Positions 28,024 through 37,434 are shown, numbered from the stretch's first letter. The stretch is 64,000 nt of DNA from Algiphilus sp022763315 (GCF_965249985.1 NZ_OZ252280.1), one strand, 5' to 3'. Notes: generated from the sequence alone by a model not told the origin. Translations and numbers: made by a program.

Positions 28024-28467
28024 ATGCAACTGCGAGAACTGACACCCGCCAGTCGACTGGCCGCCTTGCACGTGCTCTACGAGCGCGGCTTCCAGCTTGC
28101 GCAGCAGCTGGTGCCGGAGCTGGACCTGCCCTTCGTCTCGGCGGTGTCCCGCGTCGAGGGCGAGCCGCCGCTCTATCTCTCCACCATCGCCCGCGATCGC
28201 TACACCGCCTGTTTCCGGCTGACCTACGCGCTGGATGAGACGCTGTCCCCCGACCTGCACATCAAGGTGTATCGCGACGCGCGTGTGGCCGAAGCCCTGC
28301 AATGCGCCAGCCGCCCGCCCTGGCCGGTGACCGACGGTAGCGAGGCGGACGCGATACAATTTCTGAGTGCGCAATGGCGGCGCAACGCAATGATGGTGAA
28401 GTGGCTGGCCTTCCTGCTGGAACGCGGCCACGGCTTCGTCCACGCATCGCGACCGCGCGCATCCTGA
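28024..28467 (+). CDS. DUF1249 family protein (YqiB-like)
   Basis: A 147-aa small protein of the DUF1249/YqiB family. It has conserved R-Y-T-A-C-F-R-L-T-Y in the middle, the D-L-H-I-K-V-Y-R-D-A-R-V-A-E stretch and a basic Q-W-R-R-N-A-M-M-V-K-W-L C-terminal helix. The family is widespread in gammaproteobacteria and its function is unknown; in E. coli it sits beside nudF and cpdA. Here it is followed by the SRP RNA gene. Confidence 0.85.
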   Translation: MQLRELTPASRLAALHVLYERGFQLAQQLVPELDLPFVSAVSRVEGEPPLYLSTIARDRYTACFRLTYALDETLSPDLHIKVYRDARVAEALQCASRPPWPVTDGSEADAIQFLSAQWRRNAMMVKWLAFLLERGHGFVHASRPRAS

Positions 28468-28502
28468 AGCAAGGCCTTCTTGCATGAAGCAACCGAGTCC
28501 AT

Positions 28503-28613
<111 letters not shown>

Positions 28614-28627
28614 CAAAAAGCAGATGC

Positions 28628-28703
28628 GACGGCCAAAGGCCGTCGACCACATCCCCTCTCCCGCAAAGCGGGAGAGGGGGGAACCGCTCGCAGAGCGAGC
28701 GGT
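28628..28703 (+). repeat. Cluster of three short hairpin repeats (REP-like)
   Basis: Three back-to-back inverted repeats lie here: GACGGCC-AAA-GGCCGTC (28628-28644), CCCCTCTCCCGC-AAA-GCGGGAGAGGGG (28653-28679) and ACCGCTCG-N5-CGAGCGGT (28683-28703). They are followed by GGGGTGAGGG. The block sits between the 4.5S RNA gene and dnaX and resembles dispersed REP-type elements of gammaproteobacteria. It may also help terminate ffs transcription. Confidence 0.75.
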
Positions 28704-28842
28704 GGGGTGAGGGAGCCCAAAGGCAACATGCCGCAGAGCGGACCCCGACGGACGCTCTACCTCAATCCGAGCGCAGCGAGCCAATCGCCGCCCTGCATTT
28801 CAAATTCCTCCTCACCGGCCATCCTTCCCAGAGCACCGCCCC

Positions 28843-30498
28843 ATGAGCTACATCGCCCTCGCGCGACGTTACCGTCCGCGGCGCTTCAGTGAGGTGCTTG
28901 GACAGCCCAGCGTGGTCCGTGCCCTCAGCAACGCGCTGGATGCCGATCAACTGCATCCGGCGTTGCTGCTGACGGGGACGCGCGGTGTCGGCAAGACCAC
29001 GCTGGCGCGCATCATCGCCAAGGCGCTGAATTGCGAGACCGGTGTCAGCAGCAACCCCTGCGGGACCTGCAGCGCCTGCACCGCCATCGATGAGGGGCGT
29101 TTCGTCGACCTGCTCGAGATTGACGCGGCCAGCCGCACCAAGGTGGACGATACCCGCGCCATGCTCGACAACGTGCAGTACGCGCCGGTGCAGGGCCGCT
29201 ACAAGATCTACCTGATCGACGAAGTCCACATGCTCTCCGGGCACTCCTTCAATGCACTGCTGAAGACGCTGGAGGAACCGCCCGAGCATGTGAAATTCGT
29301 GCTCGCTACCACCGATCCGCAGAAATTGCCGATCACCGTGCTGTCGCGTTGCCTGCAGTTGCATCTGCGGGCGCTGCCGGAGGCCACCATCCGCAAGCTG
29401 CTCGACCATGTGCTGGGTGCGGAAGGTCGCGACGCCGAGGCCGGCGCGGTTGCGCTGCTGGCCGAGGCTGCCGACGGCTCGATGCGCGATGCCTTGTCCC
29501 TTCTGGATCAGGCCCTGGCGCACGCCGGCAGCGAAGGGCTGGCAGAGGCCTCGGTGGCCGACATGATGGGCCTGACCGGACAGCACGGGCTGGTGCACTG
29601 CCTGGAAGCCATCGCCGATGGCGACGGCCAGAAGCTGCAATCCGAACTGCGCGAACTCGCCGAACTGGCGGTGGATCATGGAGCCTTGCTGGATGATCTG
29701 GCGACCCTGCTACAGGCGGCCGCCTTTCAGCAGGCTTTTGCCCAGGACGATGCCGACAGCGCCCGGGGACGCGATGCCGCCCTCATCGCGAAGTGCTTGT
29801 CGAGCGAAGACCTGCATGTGTTCTATGACATGGCCGTGCACGCGCGTCGCGATCTGAGCTGGGCGCCCTCCGCCCGGATCGGATTCGAGATGGCCGTGCT
29901 GCGGATGTGGTGTTTCCGGCGCGACACGGCCGCAAGCGATTCCGCGCCTCCGGCCGGGAGCGCATCAACGCCGTCTACGGCCGCTGGCGGGCAAGGGTCG
30001 ACCGCCGGGGCCTCCCTTAATGACGAGGCGGTGGCGCGCAGTGCGGCCTTCGACGCGGCTGCCGATGTCTCGGTCGACGCCAATACGGACAAGCCATCAT
30101 CCACCGGCGCGCGAGCGTCTACGCCCACAGAAGCGGCGCGCGCCTGGCATGCCCGGGTGGAAGCGGCCGCTATCGACGGCTACGCCCGCGAACTGGCACG
30201 CAACTGTGTGGTGGAGACGGAAGACGAGGGCACGCTGCAGCTGGCCATGGCGCGTTCCATGGATCACCTTCTCACCGAGGAACGCCGGTTGAAGCTGCGC
30301 GAGGCTTTTGGCAAGGCAGTGCAAATCCGCTGTGTGGACGCGGTGGCGGACTGGACGCCGGTCGAGATGCTGCGCAGTGCGCGGGAGCAGGCGGTGGAAG
30401 ACGCCGCCACCGCCATTGAGCAGTCTCCGGTTTTCCGCTTGCTGGCCGATCGCCTTGGTGCCAGCCTGCAACGCGAAGATATCCAGCTGCTCCACTAG
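28843..30498 (+). CDS. dnaX: DNA polymerase III subunits gamma and tau
   Basis: A 551-aa clamp-loader ATPase. Walker A is G-T-R-G-V-G-K-T-T (~45) and the four-cysteine zinc site is C-E-T...C-G-T-C-S-A-C (~65-80). Walker B is L-I-D-E-V-H-M-L-S (~125), and sensor 1 and the arginine finger are in V-L-S-R-C (~168). Domain III runs to about 365, then an Ala/Ser/Thr-rich linker, then a tau-like C-terminal domain of about 120 residues. It is shorter than E. coli tau (643 aa). I saw no obvious A-rich slippery heptamer for programmed frameshifting. It precedes ybaB and recR, the usual order. Confidence 0.96.
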   Translation: MSYIALARRYRPRRFSEVLGQPSVVRALSNALDADQLHPALLLTGTRGVGKTTLARIIAKALNCETGVSSNPCGTCSACTAIDEGRFVDLLEIDAASRTKVDDTRAMLDNVQYAPVQGRYKIYLIDEVHMLSGHSFNALLKTLEEPPEHVKFVLATTDPQKLPITVLSRCLQLHLRALPEATIRKLLDHVLGAEGRDAEAGAVALLAEAADGSMRDALSLLDQALAHAGSEGLAEASVADMMGLTGQHGLVHCLEAIADGDGQKLQSELRELAELAVDHGALLDDLATLLQAAAFQQAFAQDDADSARGRDAALIAKCLSSEDLHVFYDMAVHARRDLSWAPSARIGFEMAVLRMWCFRRDTAASDSAPPAGSASTPSTAAGGQGSTAGASLNDEAVARSAAFDAAADVSVDANTDKPSSTGARASTPTEAARAWHARVEAAAIDGYARELARNCVVETEDEGTLQLAMARSMDHLLTEERRLKLREAFGKAVQIRCVDAVADWTPVEMLRSAREQAVEDAATAIEQSPVFRLLADRLGASLQREDIQLLH

Positions 30499-30556
30499 AC
30501 AGGGGCGGCGAAGGGCGAGAACCATGCGCGGCATAGGCCGCGAACAGGAGCTGATG

Positions 30557-30880
30557 ATGAAAGGTGCACTTGGACAAATGATGCAGCAGGCGCAGAAGAT
30601 GCAGGAATCCATGCGCCGCGCCCAGGAAGAGATCGCGCAGATGGAGGTTACCGGCGAATCCGGGGCCGGTCTGGTCAAGGTGACGCTGACCGGCAAGCAT
30701 CAGGCGCGCAAGGTGGAGATCGACCCCGCCGCGTTGGAAGAGGACAAGGAATTCCTGGAGGACCTGATTGCCGCGGCCATCAACCACGCGGCCGAAAAGG
30801 TCGATGCCGCCACCAAGGAAAAGATGTCGGGAATCACCGGTGGCATGGAACTGCCGCCCGGCTTCCAGATGCCCACCTGA
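30557..30880 (+). CDS. ybaB: YbaB/EbfC family nucleoid-associated protein
   Basis: A 107-aa DNA-binding protein of the YbaB/EbfC family. It starts MKGALGQMMQQAQKMQESM, then has V-T-G-E-S-G-A-G-L-V-K-V-T-L-T-G (~31), followed by the conserved E-D-L-I-A-A-A-I-N-H-A (~71). Two ATGs (30554, 30557) are adjacent; the second has better spacing from AGGAG at 30546-30550. It lies between dnaX and recR, the standard arrangement linking it to recombination and replication genes. Confidence 0.94.
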   Translation: MKGALGQMMQQAQKMQESMRRAQEEIAQMEVTGESGAGLVKVTLTGKHQARKVEIDPAALEEDKEFLEDLIAAAINHAAEKVDAATKEKMSGITGGMELPPGFQMPT

Positions 30881-30905
30881 GCGACCCCACCACCCCTAGC
30901 CCTCC

Positions 30906-31517
30906 GTGAGTGCCTTTCCCCCGCCGCTCGCGCACCTGATCGATGCGCTGAAGCGTCTGCCCGGTGTCGGCAGCAAGTCGGCGCAGCGCATGGCGCTGCA
31001 TCTGCTCGACCGCGATCGGGAAGGTGCGCAGTATCTGTCGCGCACGCTAGAAGCCGCGCTCAAGGAGTTAACGCGCTGCCCGACCTGCCGGATGTATTGC
31101 GCCGGGGATGCCTGTCGCTATTGCAGCGACAGCCGCAGCGAAAGCGGTCAACTCTGTGTGGTCGAATCGCCCGCCGATCTGCTCGCCATCGAACAGCACA
31201 CCGATTATCGCGGTCGCTACTTTGTGCTACTGGGTCGTCTCTCTCCATTGGAGGGCACCGGCCCTGACGAGCTCGGCCTCGATCAGCTGGCCGAACTGCT
31301 GCGCGCCAACTGGGTCAAGGAGCTGATTCTTGCCACCAATCCCACGGTGGAGGGCGAGACCACGGCCTATTACCTAGGCGAGATGGCGCGCGCGGCGGGC
31401 ATCCCGATGACCCGACTGGCCCACGGTCTGCCCATGGGCGGCGAACTGGAGTATCAGGACCGCGGCACACTGGCCCACGCCTTTGCCGGGCGGCGGCGCA
31501 TGCCGGACGCCGAATAG
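30906..31517 (+). CDS. recR: Recombination mediator protein RecR
   Basis: A 203-aa RecFOR pathway protein. The helix-hairpin-helix P-G-V-G-S-K-S-A-Q-R (~20) is followed by a C4 zinc finger (C-P-T-C...C-A-G-D-A-C-R-Y-C, ~58-76). The Toprim domain shows V-V-E-S-P-A-D-L-L-A-I-E (~86) and a C-terminal Walker-like region with R-L-A-H-G-L-P-M-G-G-E-L-E-Y. The start is GTG at 30906. It is third in the dnaX-ybaB-recR run. Confidence 0.96.
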   Translation: MSAFPPPLAHLIDALKRLPGVGSKSAQRMALHLLDRDREGAQYLSRTLEAALKELTRCPTCRMYCAGDACRYCSDSRSESGQLCVVESPADLLAIEQHTDYRGRYFVLLGRLSPLEGTGPDELGLDQLAELLRANWVKELILATNPTVEGETTAYYLGEMARAAGIPMTRLAHGLPMGGELEYQDRGTLAHAFAGRRRMPDAE

Positions 31518-31532
31518 ACGGAGTCTTCGCCC

Positions 31533-31844
31533 TTGATCATCGATGGCCTGCTGAGCTTCGCCGCGGCCTGCGCCTGGGCGACGGTGCTCTGGTTCTACGC
31601 GCGCACCGAGTACCGCGAGGCGCGCTTGCGCTTTCTGTTGCTGTTGACCGCGGCGTGCACCGCGCTGTTCTGGCTATTGTGGTGGGGCTGGATCGTCGCC
31701 GCTGTCCTGCACTATCTGGCCCTGCAGCGCTTCTTCGATCTCTCAGCGCGCGGCGCGCGCACGATGACGCTTTCGATGCTGGCCATCTATTTTGCGGTCC
31801 GGCTACTGTTCGCCTTTGCCGGGCCGCCACCGCCTCCGATCTGA
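31533..31844 (+). CDS. Small three-helix membrane protein, unknown function
   Basis: A 103-aa protein with hydrophobic helices at about residues 3-22, 34-66 and 78-95, and a proline-rich tail (P-P-P-P-P). No catalytic or ligand-binding motif is visible. The start is TTG at 31533, the only plausible one, 15 bases after the recR stop, so it is probably in the recR transcript. I do not recognise the family. Confidence 0.6.
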   Translation: MIIDGLLSFAAACAWATVLWFYARTEYREARLRFLLLLTAACTALFWLLWWGWIVAAVLHYLALQRFFDLSARGARTMTLSMLAIYFAVRLLFAFAGPPPPPI

Positions 31845-31856
31845 GGCTGGAACGGC

Positions 31857-32195
31857 TCAGCCGGCCATCAGTGCATCGACGCGCGCCGCACAGATGAAGT
31901 CGTTTTCGGAAAGACCGCCGATGGCGTGGGTGGTGAAGGTGATATCCGCGTAGTTGTAGCCAAAGCGGATATCCGGGTGGTGGTCCTGCTGGTTGGCGAC
32001 CCAGGCGACCGCATTGATGAAGGCCATCGTGCGATAGAACTCCGGAAAGCGGAATGTGGCCGAGATGGCAGTGGCATCCTCCGACAGGCTCCAGTTGCCG
32101 GCCAGTTCCGTCAGCATCTTCTCTGAGGCCTCGCGGTCCAGCGGATCGACACCGCCTTCGCAGGGCTTGCAGGTCTTGTGGGCGAGATCGTTCAT
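31857..32195 (-). CDS. phhB: Pterin-4a-carbinolamine dehydratase
   Basis: A 112-aa enzyme that dehydrates 4a-hydroxytetrahydrobiopterin during phenylalanine hydroxylase recycling; members also occur in genomes without that pathway. Conserved residues are visible in F-R-F-P-E-F-Y-R-T-M-A-F (~48), the catalytic Q-Q-D-H-H-P-D-I (~68) and F-T-T-H-A-I-G-G-L (~86). The N-terminal C-x-x-C-E-G-G segment is usual for the longer bacterial form. It is downstream of the HAD phosphatase on the same strand. Confidence 0.92.
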   Translation of the reverse strand: MNDLAHKTCKPCEGGVDPLDREASEKMLTELAGNWSLSEDATAISATFRFPEFYRTMAFINAVAWVANQQDHHPDIRFGYNYADITFTTHAIGGLSENDFICAARVDALMAG

Positions 32196-32225
32196 CGGTT
32201 GCTCCTGACGTGGATAGCTTGTGTT

Positions 32226-33068
32226 CTAGCGGGCAGCAGCGCGCGCGCCAAGTTCCCGGGCCAATGAGGCCGTGGCCATTTCCAGGGTGTTGCTGAGATC
32301 CGATCCGGGCGCGTAGTTGGCTGAATGCAGGGTGCGCACCCGTCCTTCGCGTACGAAGTCGAAGGCGCGGTGCCACTTGTCGCGGCGATGCGGGTCATAG
32401 ACCGCGATGGGCGTGCCGCCGTGCTGCTCAATGAGCGAGAAGCAGGGAATGTCGGTATAGCCGTCGCCGACGAAGATCATGTGCGACAGCGGCACCCGTA
32501 GGCGCTCGGCGGAAATGCGCCGGTTGACCGCGAAGGGGTCGCGATCAAACTCCGGGCCGACCAGGCCTTTCTGGATATGGAACAGATAGCGCGTCTTGTC
32601 GGTGAAGCTGACGACCCGGCGCGGAAAGCTGGCCTCACCGCGATCGTCATAGTGCAGCTCGGAACACCAGATGGCCGTGAAGCGCTGCGCGATGGCAGTG
32701 GCGCGAAGGACATCGCCGATGCCGCTGGATACCACGTAGAACTCCAGCTGCGCACGCGCATTGGCGGTACGTGCCGCATCCAGCAGGCGGTCGAAGAGAT
32801 CATCCACCCCCGGATGCAGCGGGGCCTGGGCGCCCCATTCCGCCATGGCCTCCCTGGTCAGTGGCCGGCATTGCCCCTGCCGGGCGGCTTGTACCATCGC
32901 GTAGAGGTAGGCGGGGACCGGATCCCAGCCTGCATCGGTGAGCGGACCGACTTGCCGGTCCCAGAAGGCGGGCACGTCCTTGATGCCCAGCCAGGCGAGC
33001 AGCCCCGACGTGGTATCCGGCGCCAGCGTGTCATCAAAGTCGAAAACCATCGCGATGGTGTCTTGCAT
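32226..33068 (-). CDS. HAD-superfamily hydrolase (phosphatase)
   Basis: A 280-aa HAD enzyme. Motif I is V-F-D-F-D-D-T-L-A (~8-16), with the nucleophile as the first aspartate. Motif II is probably V-V-S-S-G (~111), and motif IV is F-V-G-D-G-Y-T-D-I (~198). The long helical cap between motifs I and II is of C1 type. The substrate is unknown; phosphoserine-phosphatase-like architecture is the closest description. It is divergent from orn by 78 bp and possibly co-transcribed with phhB, whose start is 30 bp downstream. Confidence 0.82.
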   Translation of the reverse strand: MQDTIAMVFDFDDTLAPDTTSGLLAWLGIKDVPAFWDRQVGPLTDAGWDPVPAYLYAMVQAARQGQCRPLTREAMAEWGAQAPLHPGVDDLFDRLLDAARTANARAQLEFYVVSSGIGDVLRATAIAQRFTAIWCSELHYDDRGEASFPRRVVSFTDKTRYLFHIQKGLVGPEFDRDPFAVNRRISAERLRVPLSHMIFVGDGYTDIPCFSLIEQHGGTPIAVYDPHRRDKWHRAFDFVREGRVRTLHSANYAPGSDLSNTLEMATASLARELGARAAAR

Positions 33069-33146
33069 GGCGGCAGGCTAGCACGCCACAGTGCCGGCTT
33101 TTGCTAGGCTTGCGCGCTGTCTGGCCTGCCCGGGTGAGCGCCCGTA

Positions 33147-33701
33147 ATGAGTCACATCAATAGCAACCATCTGATCTGGATCGATCTCGAAATGACCGGG
33201 CTGGATTCCACCCGGGATCGCATCATCGAAATCGCGACCATCGTCACCGACGGGAATCTCGACATCGTCGCCGAAGGCCCCGAACTGGCCATCCACCAAA
33301 GCGATGCCATCCTCGACGGCATGGACGCCTGGAACACCCGGCAGCACAATATTTCCGGGCTGGTCGAGCGTGTGCGCGCATCCACGCTCAGCGAGGCGGA
33401 TGCTGAGGCCCAGACACTGGAGTTTCTGCGTCAATGGGTCCCCGAAAGGGCCTCGCCGATGTGCGGAAACACCATCTGTCAGGATCGCCGCTTCATGGCC
33501 CGCCTCATGCCCAGCCTGGAAGCCTTCTTTCACTATCGCCATATCGACGTGTCGACGATCAAGGAATTGGCGCGGCGCTGGGCGCCTGCGGTAGTGGAAG
33601 GCGTGACCAAAGCATCCAACCATCGCGCGATGGGGGATATCCGCGATTCGATCAATGAACTGCGCCATTACCGCGCGCATTTCCTGAAGCTGCCGCTCTG
33701 A
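33147..33701 (+). CDS. orn: Oligoribonuclease
   Basis: A 184-aa DEDDh 3'-5' exonuclease that degrades RNA oligomers of 2-5 nt and pGpG. The DEDD acidic residues are in I-D-L-E-M-T-G-L (~12-19), the W-N-T-R-Q-H-N-I-S-G-L region, and C-Q-D-R-R-F-M-A (~112). The late motif H-R-A-M-G-D-I-R-D-S (~160) holds the catalytic histidine and last aspartate. Its stop overlaps the ribF start (TGATG), the head of a tightly coupled gene run. Confidence 0.96.
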   Translation: MSHINSNHLIWIDLEMTGLDSTRDRIIEIATIVTDGNLDIVAEGPELAIHQSDAILDGMDAWNTRQHNISGLVERVRASTLSEADAEAQTLEFLRQWVPERASPMCGNTICQDRRFMARLMPSLEAFFHYRHIDVSTIKELARRWAPAVVEGVTKASNHRAMGDIRDSINELRHYRAHFLKLPL

Positions 33702-34633
33702 TGGACATTGTCCGTGGTCTGCACAATCTGAAGGCGCGGCATCGCGGCTGTGTGCTGGCCATCGGCAATTTCGACGGGGTGCATCTCGGCCATCAGGCGC
33801 TGCTGGCGCAGTTGCGCAGGCAGTCAGAGCGCCACGGTCTTCCCGCCGTGGTGCAGAGTTTTCGGCCGGGTGCGGCTGCCTATTTCGACCCCGCCAACGC
33901 GCCATCAGCCGTCCTTCCGATCCGGGATACTGTGCGCTTGCTCGAAGCCGAGGGTGTGTCGCGCTGGTCCTGCCTGCGTTTCGACGCCCGCTTTGCGCGC
34001 TTCGAGGCCGAGGATTACATGCAGCAGGTACTGGTAAAGGGCCTGGGCGTAGCTGCTGTCATCGTCGGGCATGACTTCCGTTTCGGCGCGCGCCGGGCAG
34101 GGGATGTGGCGATGCTGCAAGCCGCGGGTGCCCAGGCCGGCTTCGAAGTGGAGACGGTGGATGCCGTGCTGGGCCCGGACGGCGAGCGGGTGAGTTCCAC
34201 CCGGGTGCGCGCCTGTCTGGCGGAGGGGGATGTCGCCGGGGCGCGGCAACTGCTGGGTAGACGTTACGCGCTCAGCGGGGTGGTGCGCAGCGGCCAGCAG
34301 CTGGGCCGCGAACTGGGTACGGCCACGGCCAATCTCGCCTTCCGCGAACAGCTTGCATTGCGCCACGGGGTCTATGCCGTGCGCATGCGCTGTGGCGCAC
34401 AGGAATGGCCTGGGGTGGCCAATTTCGGCACACGCCCGACCGTGGATGGCGGGCACCCGGTGCTGGAGGCGCATGCGCTAGGAGACACCGGGGCCCTTTA
34501 TGGGCGAGAATTAACGGTTGATTTTGAGACATTCATCCGCGCGGAACAGCGCTTTGACTCGCTGGACGCGCTCTCCCGGCAGATCCGCGCCGACGTCAAA
34601 TCAGCGCGCGCGCACTTCGGACTATCAGCGTGA
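33701..34633 (+). CDS. ribF: Bifunctional riboflavin kinase/FMN adenylyltransferase
   Basis: A 310-aa enzyme making FMN and FAD from riboflavin. The N-terminal adenylyltransferase shows A-I-G-N-F-D-G-V-H-L-G-H (~21) and the late S-S-T-R-V-R (~165). The C-terminal kinase has G-R-E-L-G-T-A-T-A-N-L-A (~203) and the G-V-A-N-F-G-T-R-P-T-V (~238) FMN-binding loop. The ATG at 33701 overlaps the orn stop, and its own stop overlaps ileS, so ribF-ileS-lspA-ispH form a coupled operon. Confidence 0.96.
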   Translation: MDIVRGLHNLKARHRGCVLAIGNFDGVHLGHQALLAQLRRQSERHGLPAVVQSFRPGAAAYFDPANAPSAVLPIRDTVRLLEAEGVSRWSCLRFDARFARFEAEDYMQQVLVKGLGVAAVIVGHDFRFGARRAGDVAMLQAAGAQAGFEVETVDAVLGPDGERVSSTRVRACLAEGDVAGARQLLGRRYALSGVVRSGQQLGRELGTATANLAFREQLALRHGVYAVRMRCGAQEWPGVANFGTRPTVDGGHPVLEAHALGDTGALYGRELTVDFETFIRAEQRFDSLDALSRQIRADVKSARAHFGLSA

Positions 34634-37434
34634 GCCAAGCCGCCGACTACAAGGCAACCCTCAACCTCCCTCAGACGGCCTTCGAGATGCAGGCCAAGCT
34701 GGTGCAACGCGAGCCTGACCGGCTGGCGCGCTGGCAGGCGGAAGGCCTCTATGCCCGCATTCAGCAGGAGACGGCTGACCGTCCCCCCTTCCTGCTGGTC
34801 GATGGCCCGCCCTATGCCAACGGCGATATCCATATCGGCCACGCGGTCAACAAGATTCTGAAGGACATCATCGTCAAGTCCGCCCGACTGGATGGCCACC
34901 ACGCCGCCTTCGTGCCCGGCTGGGATTGCCATGGTCTGCCCATCGAACTGCAGGTGGAGAAGAAGCACGGCAAGGTCGGACGCAAGCTCGACGCCGCCGC
35001 CTTCCGCGAAAAGTGTCGCGCCTACGCCGCCGAGCAGGTCGCGCGCCAACGCCGCGACTTCGAGCGCCTGGGCGTCCTCGCCGACTGGGATCAACCCTAT
35101 CTGACCATGCATCCGGCCTTCGAGGCCGAGCAGTTGCGGGCGCTGGGCGATATCGTCGCCAACGGGCACGTGGTGCGCGGCTTCAAGCCGGTGCACTGGT
35201 GCCTGGACTGCGCGTCCTCGCTGGCCGAAGCGGAGGTCGAATACGCCGACAAGCGCTCCACGTCCGTGGATGTGCGATTCCCTGCCGCCGATGCGGCGGC
35301 GGTGGCGGCTGCCTTCGGTGTCGAGCAGGCACCGGTGGACTTCGTCATCTGGACGACGACGCCCTGGACCCTGCCGGCCAACCAGGCGCTGGCCGTACAC
35401 CCCGAACTGGACTACGTGTGGCTGCGCCTGAGTGAAGGGCGCGCCATTGTGGTGGCGGCCGAACTCGCCAGCAGCGTGCTGGAGCGGGCGGGGGTCGAGG
35501 GCCAGGCATGCGGGCGTGTCGCCGGTGCCGCACTGGAGGGCATGAGGGCGCAACACCCCTTTGCCAACCGCACTGTGCCGGTGGTCTGTGGCGAGCACGT
35601 CACGCTGGATGCCGGCACCGGCATCGTGCATACCGCGCCCGGCCACGGTGCCGACGACTATGTCATCGGGCAGCGCTACGGCCTGGAAACCGCCAATCCG
35701 GTGGGAGGCGACGGTGTCTTCGTGGAGGGCACGCCGCTGGTGGCCGGCGAACATGTGCGCAAGGCCGATCCGGTGATCGTCGATGCGCTGCGTGACAGTG
35801 GCCACCTGCTGCACGAGGCTCCTTTCGACCACAGCTATCCGCATTGCTGGCGTCACAAGACGCCCTTGATCTTCCGCGCCACGCCGCAGTGGTTCATCGC
35901 CATGGACGGCAACGGCTTGCGCGAAGGCGCCATGGCAGCCATCGACGCCACCCAGTGGATTCCCGCCTGGGGGGAGAGCCGTATCCGCTCGATGGTGGAA
36001 GGGCGGCCGGACTGGTGCATTTCGCGCCAGCGCACCTGGGGCGTCCCCATGGCGGTCTTCATCGATCGCCAGACGCAGGACCTGCACCCGGATACGCCGG
36101 CCCTGCTGCGCCGCATCGCCGCCGCCGTGGAGGCCGACGGTCTGGAAGCCTGGTTCGGCTCGCAGCCGGCCGATTGGGGCGTTGACCCGGAACAGTACGA
36201 GGCCAGCACCGACACGCTGGACGTGTGGTTCGATAGCGGGGTGGTGCATCGCTGTGCGGGTCCCGCCACTGGTACCGCGCCCGGCGATGCCGTGGCCGAT
36301 CTCTACCTGGAAGGTTCCGATCAGCACCGTGGCTGGTTCCAATCCTCGCTTCTGACCAGTGTCGCGATCCACGGCCGGGCGCCGTACAAGGCCGTGCTCA
36401 CGCATGGTTTCACGGTCGACGAGCACGGCCACAAAATGAGCAAGTCGGCAGGCAATGTGGTGCCGCCACAACAGGTCATGAAGACACTGGGTGCCGACAT
36501 TCTGCGCCTGTGGGTGGCCAGCGCCGACTACTCGGGCGAGATTGCGATTTCCGACAATCTGCTCAAGCGCGTCGCCGAGGCCTATCGTCGAATTCGCAAT
36601 ACCTTGCGCTTCCTGCTCGGCAACCTGCACGATTTCAATCCCGCGCAGCATGCGCTCGCGCCGGAGGCGCTGTTGCCTGGCGATGCCGCCGCGTTGCGCG
36701 AGGCCCAGGCCATGCAGGAGTCGTTGATCCAGGCCTACGGCCGGCGCGAACTGCACAGCGTCTATCAGAAGCTGCACAACTACTGTGTGGTGGATCTGGG
36801 CGGACGCTATCTCGATGTCCTGAAGGACCGGCTCTACACCACCGGGACGGATTCGCTGGCGCGGCGTTCGGCGCAGACCGCCCTCTGGCACATCGGCGAA
36901 GCGGTGGTGCGCTGGATCACACCCATTCTTTCCTTTACCGCGGAAGAAGCCTGGGAAGCCTTGCCGGGCGATCGCAGCCGCTCGGTCTTCGTGCAGACCT
37001 GGTGGGAATTCCCCGCCTTGCCGGAGAACACGCTGGACTGGGAGGCGCTGCGTCAGGTGCGCTCCGCGGTCAAGAAGCGGCTGGAGACGGCGCGCAACGG
37101 TGGCCAGATCAAGGGCGACCTCGATGCCGAGGTGTTCCTGCACAGCAGCGATGCCGGCCTGCGCCAGACCATGGATGCCCTGGGCGAGGAGATGCGCTTC
37201 TGGCTGCTGACCTCGGATGCCACGGTCGTCGATTCGGCCGAAAGCGACATGGAGCCGGCTGCACTCGACAGCGGCGCGACGCTCTCCATCGCCATCCGCC
37301 GCAGCGGTCACGAGAAATGCGTGCGCTGCTGGCATCGCCGGGCCGATGTTGGCGCTGATGCCGAGCATCCGGCGCTGTGCGGACGCTGCGTCAGCAATGT
37401 ATCGGGTGCCGGTGAAGTCCGGCGGGTGATCTGA
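34630..37434 (+). CDS. ileS: Isoleucyl-tRNA synthetase
   Basis: A 934-aa class I synthetase. The HIGH motif appears as G-D-I-H-I-G-H-A (~64), the editing domain has W-T-T-T-P-W-T-L-P-A-N (~240), and KMSKS appears as H-K-M-S-K-S-A-G-N (~602). The C-terminal zinc finger is C-V-R-C-W-H ... C-G-R-C (~897-920), typical of the bacterial type I enzyme. The start is GTG at 34630, overlapping the ribF stop as GTGA. A long open frame antisense to this gene is an artefact of GC-rich codon bias. Confidence 0.97.
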   Translation: MSQAADYKATLNLPQTAFEMQAKLVQREPDRLARWQAEGLYARIQQETADRPPFLLVDGPPYANGDIHIGHAVNKILKDIIVKSARLDGHHAAFVPGWDCHGLPIELQVEKKHGKVGRKLDAAAFREKCRAYAAEQVARQRRDFERLGVLADWDQPYLTMHPAFEAEQLRALGDIVANGHVVRGFKPVHWCLDCASSLAEAEVEYADKRSTSVDVRFPAADAAAVAAAFGVEQAPVDFVIWTTTPWTLPANQALAVHPELDYVWLRLSEGRAIVVAAELASSVLERAGVEGQACGRVAGAALEGMRAQHPFANRTVPVVCGEHVTLDAGTGIVHTAPGHGADDYVIGQRYGLETANPVGGDGVFVEGTPLVAGEHVRKADPVIVDALRDSGHLLHEAPFDHSYPHCWRHKTPLIFRATPQWFIAMDGNGLREGAMAAIDATQWIPAWGESRIRSMVEGRPDWCISRQRTWGVPMAVFIDRQTQDLHPDTPALLRRIAAAVEADGLEAWFGSQPADWGVDPEQYEASTDTLDVWFDSGVVHRCAGPATGTAPGDAVADLYLEGSDQHRGWFQSSLLTSVAIHGRAPYKAVLTHGFTVDEHGHKMSKSAGNVVPPQQVMKTLGADILRLWVASADYSGEIAISDNLLKRVAEAYRRIRNTLRFLLGNLHDFNPAQHALAPEALLPGDAAALREAQAMQESLIQAYGRRELHSVYQKLHNYCVVDLGGRYLDVLKDRLYTTGTDSLARRSAQTALWHIGEAVVRWITPILSFTAEEAWEALPGDRSRSVFVQTWWEFPALPENTLDWEALRQVRSAVKKRLETARNGGQIKGDLDAEVFLHSSDAGLRQTMDALGEEMRFWLLTSDATVVDSAESDMEPAALDSGATLSIAIRRSGHEKCVRCWHRRADVGADAEHPALCGRCVSNVSGAGEVRRVI

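Noticed and set aside
34498..37368. 956-codon open frame on the minus strand
   Set aside because: It is fully antisense to ileS, whose motifs (HIGH, KMSKS, zinc finger) are all intact; the antisense translation is low-complexity and arises from GC-rich codon bias.
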